Shown: one piece after another, positions 24,566 to 39,390 of the stretch
How the letters are laid out: each line of letters opens with the position of its first letter
Position numbering within the stretch: the first letter of the stretch is position 1
Assembly: GCA_914767715.1 (NCBI GenBank)
Contig: OU612071.1
Span: 21,077,681-21,141,680 of the forward strand
DNA length: 64,000 bases
Direction: 5' to 3'
Source of the DNA: Membranipora membranacea
Taxonomy: Eukaryota > Bryozoa > Gymnolaemata > Cheilostomatida > Membraniporidae
Made by a program: the position numbers and the translations under genes
The notes under the pieces: model-generated
Database searches by the model: none
The model's input: only the letters and a program-made list of their open reading frames with translations
What the model was told of the DNA's origin: nothing

Positions 24566-27500
24566 TTAGAATGGTGAGGCGTCACCAGCTAACATAGACT
24601 TGGGTAGATTCACCTTCATAGCTGCTTCTATAACAGCAGACACCCCGTAGCCTGGTGGTGGTCTCTTGGGGTTATCACGAGTCTCGCTCCAAGGGCCGCA
24701 TGTCAGACAGAATCCATAGCAGTTCCTGAACCACCATCCACCTGAATAGTCAGCTAAAATAACACACAAAGACATTATGAAGGGACCAACTGTTTCACTA
24801 GTGTCAGGTTTTAGAACAGCAGCCAAATTGTTATTTTGGGTCAGTTTTACAGGATGACTATGAAGGTTTGGCAGGAAGTTTCATGTGACCCATGTGTTGT
24901 GTATATATTGTCATTTTTTCAGGCCAAATGATAAAGATAAGCCAGAGTTTAGCACTTTGGCAAAACTTTCAGGTCTATTTGTATAGACCTGATATAGGGG
25001 GATTTGTTTAGGTCTGGACGAGCAAAGCCGGATAGGGTTGAAGTTTTTAATCTGTTGATGCACTTGATCTAAGTTTAACATATCAACGCTTTTACTAGAC
25101 AGGTGTAGATATAGGTGTAGATCTATCTTTAGTATCTATCTATGGATACATTTCCAGCTCCTTTCTGTTTTTCCCGACGCTGAACACTGAACAATTGGTG
25201 GGGGATTTTATGATGGATTTGAGAGTGCCATTTTAACAATGTGTTATCATACATAATAACATCAAATAAATGTCTTATCATAATACCCTAATTGTATATC
25301 ATTGATTTGTCTATTTCTGTCATTTCTCTTCACTGGAATTGGAGTCACTACCCTTCCAGCTGACAGCAGTTTATCAATTGAAAGGTACAACTAAGACACT
25401 ATATGGAGCCTTAGAATCGAGGCACTGAGGCCTTCAATTGTTGGTGATAATGGGACATTGAATTGTGTAGTAACATTGGTGTTATCATTATCTTACAGTT
25501 CACAAACCAGGTTTTATTTCTATTAATTATCGGCTTTGATTGGATTAAGAGGTTTAAACTTGCAATGGATTAAGCAGCTGCGTGTGACGAGATTGATACA
25601 AATGTTTGGAAATAAAGAAGAAAAATGACATCAAAACACTGATGGGATGCTCATGGTTGAGCATAATTTTTTCAACCTCAAAATTCATTCAAAATTGGTT
25701 AAGTTAGCAACAAAAAACCTGGACTGTGGACTGCAAACCAATGATTGCATCAATGATACTACACATTCCAATATCGTAACGTCACCTATAATCAAGTGCC
25801 TCACTTCAACTTCATGTAATGTCCTGACTAGGCTAGTTATAAGGTCTATGGTCAGGGCTGCAAACTAATCTTTGTTGAAAAAAATATCAATGCGGATGGT
25901 AGGCTCCGGTGCGGGAGGGGCTCCGGTGCGGGAGGGGCTCCGGTGCGGGAGGGGCTCCGGTGCGGGAGGGGCTCCGGTGCGGGAGGGGCTCCGGTGCGGG
26001 AGGGGCTCCAGAGCGCTCTCCTGTGGAAATTTTTTTTTTACATTGAGGCCCTAAAATATGGGGACCCTTGGAAAAAAGAGCAGATCTCCTATTAAAAGGC
26101 TGGAGTTGGCATCCCTGTCTTATGGTGGCAATTGATGAGAATGATTTAAGTCATCGTGTAAACCTTGATCATAAGAAGAACTGGTTTATCGTTTCATCAT
26201 GATAGGTGATTCTGAGCTGCGTACCTGCACAGTTCCCATCAGTTTTGTCATCAAAATCTTTATCTCTGGTTGAAAACTTGTACCCTTCATGAGTCCATTC
26301 TGGTTTTTGTGCTATGTCACCCGCGTTGCCTTTAATAAAATAATATACTGGAAGAATTCACACAGTACACCAGCGTTATGTGTATGTTTATGTATCCTTA
26401 TAATATGAAGCATTAATGTTACGCATTATAATGCAATGATAATTAGAAGCTGAATTCTCCTGGGTGCCATTAGCTCCACAAACAGTGGTAAAATAGTACA
26501 AAAACAGAAACCAATGCAGTAGTAGTTATCCGCACCACACTGTAAGGGTTAACCATCACATATCAATCAATCAGATGCTGTTTTCTATTCCATTTTCTGA
26601 AGTAAGAACCTCGGTGCTCACAATCATTAGAGCACATGACAATTATGCAGTCAGAGAACAATATGCCAGGCCTTTCTATGTTCAACTTCAAGCTATAGTA
26701 GCGCTTTTGTGATTGTGATATTTGCTTAGGTAAAAATTAAATATGGTGCATCACATGCCAAATATATTTCAAACATGTTCCCCAACATCAGTGGACCATG
26801 TTCAGCATTTCATACATATTTATATCTTATAGAGCGATAAAGTGGTTAGATTGTTGGGAGAAGTTAAGAAGAATTTCCATTTTAGAAAAAGCAAATAGTT
26901 TCAAATGTGTCCAGATGCTATTTAAAAGGCTGCCACAGTGCTCTAAACTAGACTGAGACCTTCAATATGATACCAAACATGGCTTTAGATAAGAATAAAA
27001 CGTACCACTGTAACCACTGAACTCCTCGAGTGTATAATCTGTGCTCTCATCGCCCACTCTGAACTTATCATAGATAGCATAGGAAGGCCGCTCTGGTATA
27101 TTCAGATCTGGTACACTCATATACACAATATCTATCCTCAACTTTGCTTCATTACTCTCGGTGAGCAGATGGATATTATCCAACCCTAGAGATGTAATAT
27201 AACATTAGAGAACCTAATTCACTGCAGGTCGTTAGAGTAGCTCAGACTATGTACTAGACTTTGTATTAAGGAGGAAGGGTGGGAAGACAACCCATGACAA
27301 CTTTTACTATCCTAGCATGCGGAATAATTGTTGAAAAGTCCTTTCTCGTTGTAATACCTAACATCACTGGTGCCAACAACAACTCATTTATAGTTCGTAT
27401 AGTTTTGCTCACCCAACCAATATTCTCCATTCACATCGCCAAACCCGTTCTTATAGTCATCGAACAGCCGGTCAAAGTCAGTCGATCCGTCATATCTCTT

Positions 27501-27910
27501 AAGAAATGTGATCCATGGTCCACCAGCAGACTCCACATCACACCAAACCTTTAAGTATTAACTCAGAGCGATGATATGCGATCACTGATTTATATATCAG
27601 TGTATGCGATATAATATGAATTAACCGAGATCAGCTATTAAACTTATCAACTTACTTCTACAGACACAAAGCTAACACTGACTGAATGAATGCTACAACA
27701 AAAACACACAAACATTTAGATATATGTTACCCTCATTGTCTTGTTTTTCACAATGATATCTGCCACTCCACTACTCTTCAGACCATAACAGAGATTGGTT
27801 GGTAGATTCTCATCGTCCTCTCCTATGATGTTCCTTTTCTTAACCTGATCTGCATAGCAGAAGACTAACAGAGTCAGAAGCAGCCACATAAAATTTACCA
27901 ACATGATCAT
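24566..27910 (-). CDS. Secreted fibrinogen-related protein (FReD), copy 1, complete
   Basis: Five minus-strand exons: 27731-27910, 27413-27548, 27006-27185, 26225-26329 and 24566-24753. All borders are GT-AG with matching phases, giving 262 residues. Residues 1-20 are a hydrophobic signal peptide (MWLLLTLLVFCYA). The fibrinogen C-terminal domain runs from about C41 to the end. Landmarks are C41 and VWCDVES with C63, YKNGFGDVNGEYWLG, NIHLLTE, the calcium-site-like RDKDFDD (D188, D190) and the C199/C212 pair in DGNCA and GGWWFRNC. Known FReD proteins (ficolins, tachylectins, FREPs) are secreted and often bind acetylated sugars; such a role here is an inference. There is no collagen or coiled-coil segment, unlike ficolins. 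After C212 the sequence (CLTCGPWSETRDNPKRPPPG) departs from the usual domain and adds two cysteines. The gene converges on the carrier gene and is wholly duplicated at 39.4-43.0 kb. Confidence 0.92.
25904..26008. repeat. GC-rich 17-bp minisatellite, 6 units
   Basis: Six copies of CTCCGGTGCGGGAGGGG in the last intron of FReD copy 1. Copy 2 has a single unit (about 40883-40903). It is a sharp GC island in AT-rich surroundings. The apparent Gly/Arg-rich ORF across it is a by-product of the repeat. Confidence 0.95.
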
Positions 27911-28616
27911 TCAATGTATAAGCGATAATATGGAGGTAAGTCGTTATGCTTTGTCAGTTTTATACCCGTATCGGATACATTAGCGTGATCAGTAATCAGT
28001 TCACACCTGGATGTTCACATCAATATTACTATACAAGTTCTCAGGCCAATACTCAGGGAGAAGTATGTGTATGTATTTATTATAAGCCAGGCTGTATAAC
28101 CAAAACAATAAGAGAATCGACCAACGACTGGCACTATGATGGTACCAATGAGAAATTTAAAAGGAGTCAAAGTTGTTTGGTATTCCGTGTCCCATGTGAG
28201 ATCTTTTCATAGAACCAAAGCAATGGTCCCCAGGCACTGCTTTCTTGCTCCATCTGTGTTTATCAGTTGTTGCTTGGATGTATGAGTGATTGACTTTAAA
28301 TCGATGGATGGGGGAGGGCGGTGCTGACAGACTTTTTGGCCGATGATTAGAAAATTCATGCCCATTCACCTTACCATGTCTCTCCGTCCGTTATGTGTTT
28401 TCATGATGAACAACAATTTGATGAATTTGATGGTATTCAAACATTTTCAACGTGATAATTTCCGACCAAGCCATTTGAACCAATTTTCAACCAAGGCAAA
28501 TTCCCTCCGAACCAATTTCCCACTGAGATTTATTTCCCCAAGCGATTTCCCATCAAGACAAGTTTCCTTTGACCACAGACAGTGAGCTGTGCTGTTTTAC
28601 CAACTAAAAATATTAC

Positions 28617-29428
28617 CACTTTTATCCCGATAACTGTAAATTGCTGAACAGGCTGAACAGGCTGAACAGGCTGAACAGGCTGAACAGGCTGAACATGCTG
28701 AACAGCTGAACAGAATTTCTCAGACTACTATTTTTGATTCTTTACATGATTTGCTAATTTTGAACAAGCCTGGACAACTCCTTATAATCTGCTGGATTCT
28801 TAACTTATAATTATTAAGTTTTCAATTGCCTTTGTTTCCTTCTATTAATTTATCCACAGTGAATTTTTGGGTATTACACTTAGTGAAAGGATGGCATCGT
28901 ACTAATACTAATAATGTTTCTGGTTTCCTAAACACCATCAGATTTTGTCAGATTTGTCACATTGATTGCTTCATTTGCTTGCACTCATTGATATGAATTT
29001 ATGGATCAGTGGTAAAACACACAGCGTGGCTATTTGTGAAGATATGTCATCAGTATAGATTTTTATCAAGATAAATAATGCTATAAATCTTGCAGCTTTT
29101 ACATTACGCATGATTGACGTACCAGTAACCGCCTTCAAAAACTCAGGCATGCGCTTACGAGGGACAGCTATAACAGATTCTGAACGTGTGGACCAATCAA
29201 AGATGAGAAATGCAGTCGAGCAACCATACATGAATAGCCATACGCCTGCTCAGAGTTAGATATGTACCCCACATTCATATAATATATACTATTATAATAT
29301 ATACTATTATGTTTGAGTTAAGTTATTCGCAGCCACAGAAAAGAATACAAAAAACAATTTTAGTCTGAGAAATTCAGTTCAGTCTGTTCAGCCTGTTCGG
29401 CAATTTACAGTTACCGCTTTTATCCTAT
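28617..29428. mobile_element. MITE-like element with long inverted ends, copy 1
   Basis: The left arm (about 28628-28745) and the reverse complement of the right arm (about 29341-29420) match over roughly 80 bp. They share GGTAACTGTAAATTGC (one mismatch on the left), GAACAGGCTGAACA, GAATTTCTCAGACTA and TTCTTT. The left arm holds six or more GCTGAACAG 9-mers where the right arm has two or three degenerate ones. The 600-bp interior has an 86-codon minus-strand ORF (28971-29231) kept in both duplication copies, but nothing recognisable. It is probably a non-autonomous DNA transposon; target duplication and superfamily are not clear. Confidence 0.7.
28643..28712. repeat. 9-bp tandem repeat GCTGAACAG within the MITE left arm
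   Basis: About seven units, the last two altered (one reads GCTGAACAT). Copy 2 has a similar array at about 43720-43790. Subterminal repeats of this kind are common transposase-binding arrays in DNA transposons. Confidence 0.85.
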
Positions 29429-31886
29429 TGTAGTATGATTCATGTTTTTTAAATATAATTAACAAACCAGGGAGAACGTTGCTGAGATGAGAATTAATGC
29501 CAATAAAAGAGATAGAAAAAACAGTTAGTCATTATCAATAATGAAATTTCAGTTCCTATCAAAATGATGACACAATATGCGGGTCATGACACAACGATGA
29601 CACAATATGCTTGTTCTTTACAAACTGATGATGCAATAATTATGCTGGCTGTTAATTGAATAGTAAAAATCAAGGACCACAGTAACTAAAAACTACCAAT
29701 AGCGAAGTAATCTTTAAGTATGAGCGTGAAGAAGTAAAACTCATAGCCGGTGGAGACTAATGCATATTATCTCGGTACACAAGACGAGAATTTTACACGC
29801 TTAAGTTATGTAGGTTTATGTTCTGAATCAGTATGGTAAAACCCTGGTTTATGATCTTAATTTCAGTTCTGGGGTAGAGTGTTTTTTAATCAAGCCAGAA
29901 TCTCATGTGGCTCAGCTGATGGCTATAAGGGAAATCCTGTTGCATCAAAACACATTATATCAACTACCATTTGCACATTGACTGTTCCTTTTCGTTTTGT
30001 ATACCATTTGATATAGTAAGCAATTCTGGACAGGTTTATCTTCAAGCTAAAGATTGTTTGCCCCCCTTGGCATTTGTGTCAAGCCATTTTGTGTTGAGTA
30101 TCAGTCTGTTACTGTGGCTGTTTGAGGTAAATAATGTCAATGACCGTTTCGGATATAAACATATCATACCATCGATAAACTGCCTAGCTAATGAAAATTT
30201 TAGTACTCGGAATGGTTAATGTACCTGTCCTCAATCGCCTGGATGAGTAAGTACAGGGCCGCGCGTAGGGCGAAGGTATCTGCTGTAACGTGGAAGCCTG
30301 TAGTCATGCCAAGCAGCTGATTAAATAGAAAAAAAATTCCCTTACGGCTTCCCTCATGCATAAAACGTGTAGCACGTTATATTATACACCCTATCCTAAT
30401 TCACCACTATGTAAATTAATGTTGGTCAGGCCTGAATGGGATATTGATGATGAATTTAGCATAGACTACTAGGGCCTTCATATTGAACAGAGGAAATTAT
30501 TAAGGCTGAAGCCTGATGGAGCTCTATAGAAGCATGGGATGAGATGGTCTCTGAGCCGTTGATAACAAAGGCCAGTATGAACGGACACGTTTGGGTAAAG
30601 AATGGCAAATCAAGCCTAATATATAATACACTCACTACCCGGGGTCACAGAACGCTCTGTATGTAGGCTGCTGATCTGTGTTTTGTTCTCAAAGGCAGCA
30701 GATGGAGTTTGGCAGCCTCTTGTATTGCCGTGTTGTTGTAAAGTTCGCTGACTTTCGGTCAATACCATTCAAAAAGTTCAGCTGAGAGAGCCTAGTCAAT
30801 AACCTATCGAGATCTCGCTACAATTGCATATCCCTGCTGTCGTTAATAGGTTATGCAAAGGAATGCTGCTACAATAATTAGTACAACAATGAGTTTGAGG
30901 AGTGAATGCACTGCTAAGCTTCCGGACATTGACTGAATAACCATACCTTGAGTTTAGGTGAAAAAACTCTCATGAATCGACCATTCTTGTTCTACAAGTT
31001 CAAAAGCTTTACATGAGGCTAATTAATGTTGGCGATGCCAGCTGATTGTTCAACCTAAAATGTTTAACAACAGTGCTAAGCATTTTCATACTGCTCCTAC
31101 GAGCAAAGCTGTGAAATCCTAAGCTGCTGAGGAGATCGGTAGGGAAGGCGTAAATTTGTAAAACCCACTAGACTTGTTTACTATTTTTACCTCTGTTAGT
31201 TTGGTAATATTCTGTAATATGTAGAAAAGCTTTTGTTTTTCTGCAGCAGATTCATTTAATACTTGGAAAGGTCCTACTTTATGTATGGAATTAAAAATAT
31301 GTGGTCTATGAGCTAAAATAACAATCCTGACCAGTCAAAACAACATAACACTGCTATTAATAGCATAATCATGCGGAATGCATGCGCCTCGTGTCTGACT
31401 GACATTTTGTGCCTGTTTATGGCAGCGGGTTGTTTTTTATTGATCAGCTGATCAGCGTTTCCGTGACTTAGTGCAATTCTGAGTTGACCTCAGGGTTAGC
31501 CAGTATTTATTATGTATGAGCTAGTCAATCTTACTAAGATCTTCCCAGACAGTACTTTACATCCATCTATGGTGAACCTTAGTTTGTAGCTCAAGGTCTG
31601 CCATCACAACACGGTCCTCTTGAGGTTATTATCAGTGAAAAAGTGTTACAAAGTTCCTGTCTCTGCCTACCTCCTAGTTACACACCTTCGCACACCCTCT
31701 TTCTTGTACCTGAAATGTCACCTTTTGTAGGTGACCCCTTTTCTAACAAATGACACGTAAATAAATGTACTTATTTGAATGCATCACTGTGACTTTTGAT
31801 TTTGAGGCTGGTTTATTTTGTATGTTTACCCAAATCTTTCTCATCAATGACTACATTATAATATATGAGTGTCTTCTTTGTTGTAG

Positions 31887-35399
<3,513 letters not shown>

Positions 35400-36436
35400 A
35401 AACTTACGACGGCATATACAAGGCGTATAATACCTCAAATATTAGGAAATTATGGACAGCTGAGCGCCATGAACGAAGTCAACGTGTATCAATATGTCTC
35501 GAGTCTGCTGATTGGATGGATCGGTTCTGGAGCTTTTTAGTCAAAGCCTCTGCCAGCAGAGAAATACTGTTTCGCCTCATGATACTAAAACTCGTGTTAA
35601 TTGAATGTGGAGGGTTTTTATGTTGATATACACTTTTTTCAACATGCAGAATAGAATTATTCTTATGTCTGTAGGCTTTTTAAGCTAAATTTGACGGTCA
35701 AGATTTTTCTAAGCATTTTCGAGGGCGAGAACATTACCAGCTATTTTATATGTGAGCTGAGCGCTGCCTATTCTGGATACACAAGTCAGCATTCCTTACC
35801 TAGTCGTTACCATTACAATCCAATCGCTTCTCATACTCATTCATTGTATGTTATACATGATGTGCCGGCATTAAATTACACCATTTGTGTGGGTTTTACT
35901 ATTAGCTCAGTTAGTCTTAAAACCTCAGATGTGTCCACCCTTCAGGGTCGTCACCTCATGTCACTATCTGAGATACTAAAACTCACTGTTGCTCTGCTAT
36001 CTATCAGTGATACATACATATGCATGTTGGGTATAGAGCAATGGTTACATTAATATCTCTGAAAAGGCAAAGTAGATTAGCTCACTCTTTTTACATAACT
36101 CATGTTTCTGTTCTTCTCTTTGTTTTTTCTTTGAATGTCTAGTAGAAACTGGATTATCTCTTCAGGGATTACGAATAAAATTCTTAGAAATCTATATTTA
36201 CTGCAGAAATGTTACGTTATACAGACCCGTAGTTCTAGGGGAGGCAGGGGTGCTCCTCCTCCCTAGGATGCTCAATAGAGCGGCCTTGAAACGCTATAAT
36301 TGAATATTCCATGTCCGAACCCCGGACTCCACAGGAGAAGCTTACAGTGGGGATACCCAACCTGGTTTAACTTCACACCCTCAAGGATTTTCACCTCCCT
36401 TGCCGTTTCTCCTAAACTACGCCCCTGTTATACACT

Positions 36437-38574
36437 CCATATATACCTTATGGTGTAACTGACTACATCTACCTTATGGTGTAACTGACTACATCTACCT
36501 TATGGGGTAACTGACTACATCTACCTTATGGTGTAACTGACTACATCTACCTTATGGGGTAACTGACTACATCTACCTTATGGTGTAACTGACTACATCT
36601 ACCTTATGGTGTAACTGACTACATCTACCTTATGGTGTAACTGACTACATCTACCTTATGGTGTAACTGACTACATCTACCTTATGGCGTAACTGACTAC
36701 ATCTACCTTATGGTGTAACTGACTACATCTACCTTATGGTGTAACTGACTACATCTACCTTATGGTGTAACTGACTACATCTACCTTATGGTGTAACTGA
36801 CTACATCTACCTTATGGTGTAACTGACTACATCTACCTTATGGTGTAACTGACTACATCTACCTTATGGTGTAACTGACTACATCTACCTTATGGTGTAA
36901 CTGACTACATCTACCTTATGGTGTAACTGACTACATCTACCTTATGGGGTAACTGACTACATCTACCTTATGGTGTAACTGACTACTTCTACCTTATGGT
37001 GTAACTGACTACATCTACCTTATGGTGTAACTGACTACATCTACCTTATGGTGTAACTGACTACATCTACCTTATGGTGTAACTGACTACATCTACCTTA
37101 TGGTGTAACTGACTACATCTACCTTATGGGGTAACTGACTACATCTACCTTATGGTGTAACTGACTACATCTACCTTATGGTGTAACTGACTACTTCTAC
37201 CTTATGGTGTAACTGACTACATCTACCTTATGGTGTAACTGACTACATCTACCTTATGGGGTAACTGACTACATCTACCTTATGGTGTAACTGACTACAT
37301 CTACCTTATGGTGTAACTGACTACATCTACCTTATGGTGTAACTGACTACATCTACCTTATGGTGTAACTGACTACATCTACCTTATGGGGTAACTGACT
37401 ACATCTACCTTATGGTGTAACTGACTACATCTACCTTATGGTGTAACTGACTACTTCTACCTTATGGTGTAACTGACTACATCTACCTTATGGGGTAACT
37501 GACTACATCTACCTTATGGTGTAACTGACTACATCTACCTTATGGTGTAACTGACTACATCTACCTTATGGTGTAACTGACTACATCTACCTTATGGGGT
37601 AACTGACTACATCTACCTTATGGTGTAACTGACTACATCTACCTTATGGTGTAACTGACTACTTCTACCTTATGGTGTAACTGACTACATCTACCTTATG
37701 GTTTAACTGACTACATCTACCTTATGGTGTAACTGACTACATCTACCTTATGGTGTAACTGACTACATCTACCTTATGGGGTAACTGACTACATCTACCT
37801 TATGGTGTAACTGACTACATCTACCGTATGGTGTAACTGACTACTTCTACCTTATGGTGTAACTGACTACATCTACCTTATGGGGTAACTGACTACATCT
37901 ACCTTATGGTGTAACTGACTACATCTACCTTATGGTGTAACTGAATACATCTACCTTATGGTGTAACTGACTACATCTACCTTATGGTGTAACTGACTAC
38001 ATCTACCTTATGGTGTAACTGACTACATCTACCTTATGGTGTAACTGACTACATCTACCTTATGGTGTAACTGACTACATCTACCTTATGGTGTAACTGA
38101 CTACATCTACCTTATGGTGTAACTGACTACATCTACCTTATGGTGTAACTGACTACATCTACCTTATGGTGTAACTGACTACATCTACCTTATGGTGTAA
38201 CTGACTTCATCTACCTTATGGTGTAACTGACTACATCTACCTTATGGTGTAACTGACTACATCTACCTTATGGTGTAACTGACTACATCTACCTTATGGT
38301 GTAACTGACTACATCTACCTTATGGTGTAACTGACTACATCTACCTTATGGGGTAACTGACTACATCTACCTTATGGTGTAACTGACTACATCTACCTTA
38401 TGGTGTAACTGACTACATCTACCTTATGGTGTAACTGACTACATCTACCTTATGGTGTAACTGACTACATCTACCTCATGGTGTAACTGACTACATCTAC
38501 CTCATGGTGTAACTGACTACATCTACCTCATGGTGTAACTGACTACATCTACCTTATCGTGTAACTGACTACAT
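36437..38574. repeat. 26-bp minisatellite, copy 2 (about 82 units, with higher-order pattern)
   Basis: The same unit as at 22839-23727. Variants TTATGGGGTAA and CTTCTACC recur at regular multiples of the unit; the CTACTTCTAC variant starts at 36983, 37191, 37451, 37659 and 37841, spacings of 8, 10, 8 and 7 units. The last units and the right flank (GACTACATGTTGTATTACTT) are the same as in copy 1. Confidence 0.98.
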
Positions 38575-39390
38575 GTTGTATTACTTGCCGGCAGTGTGTA
38601 ATCTATCTCGGTATATCCTTCTACATTGAAATACCCGCTAGTGCCTCTTGTAGTATTGGTGACAACCAAAAGAGATTTAGACTATGCCTCACAATGGTAG
38701 CCTGACCTTAATTTGCGTGTCATTAAGGCCAATCAAAAACTCAGTGTGGTAGGAAAGTAAATCACAAATCTGGTAAATCCCGATCAGGGGCGAAACACCG
38801 CTGGCCCAAATGTCAGACAGGCTTATAACTTAGTAAGGGGATTACAAAGCCATTATTGGAGTGATCAGTATATTTATCTCTTACCTGAGGTAGTACTCCC
38901 CCTCCCTCCCCACCCCATATCTAAGTAAGTTTAGTAAACAGTTGTCTTATTGGTTAATAATTTCATAGCTATTGTAACCTTTCTGCTCAGGTAAGTTGTT
39001 ATTGTTTTCAATTTCACGCAAGTACATATATCACCTGTGAACTCGGGCAATCTCATAAGGGATCTAATTGGGATAAAACCCGCAGGTCAAGATTTCATTG
39101 GAGCAACGTAGGATCAAGGAGTTAAACTCCTAGGTAGGATCGATGATTAAATATTTCATTACATCCTACATGTACAATTAAGGATATTTCTGGCAAGCCG
39201 GCAGTATAGGCAGTTACACCATGACAGAAATACGTATATATAAAACAGCCTTCGAAGGAAACAGAGACAACTTCACAATTCCACTTGAAAATTGAAATTC
39301 ATGAACAGATATAGAACGCAGTCTTGTTTATTTGAATATAATAATTCTGCCCTCAGACAGTCAATGTGATAATCTCTCTAGCTGTACTTA

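Larger units (their letters stand above)
16041..29898 (+). repeat. Tandem segmental duplication, copy 1 (about 13.86 kb)
   Basis: This segment, from AATCTCATGTGG at 16041 to GTTTTTTAATCAAGCCAG at about 29898, is followed directly by a second copy in the same orientation. It contains the end of carrier intron 4, carrier exons 5-10, the convergent FReD gene and a MITE. Matching stretches are nearly identical over long runs outside the 19.1-21.7 kb block and the minisatellites. Confidence 0.97.

Noticed and set aside
25872-26054. Gly/Arg-rich ORF over the 17-bp GC-rich repeat
   Set aside because: It is created by the tandem repeat, is antisense within a FReD intron, and collapses in the single-unit copy at 40.9 kb.
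28343-28585. 80-codon plus-strand ORF kept in both duplicates (also 43420-43662)
   Set aside because: It is rich in repeated TTTCC/CCAA words, has no recognisable motif, and is probably a chance frame in noncoding DNA.
28971-29231. 86-codon minus-strand ORF inside the MITE, also at 44058-44318
   Set aside because: It is open in both copies, but they are young duplicates, so conservation is uninformative. No protein motif is visible and there is no splice or promoter context.
35691-36053. 120-codon plus-strand ORF downstream of carrier copy 2
   Set aside because: The nearly identical region of copy 1 (about 22113-22475) is not open in this frame, and it lies in the expected 3' UTR or flank. 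There are no motifs.
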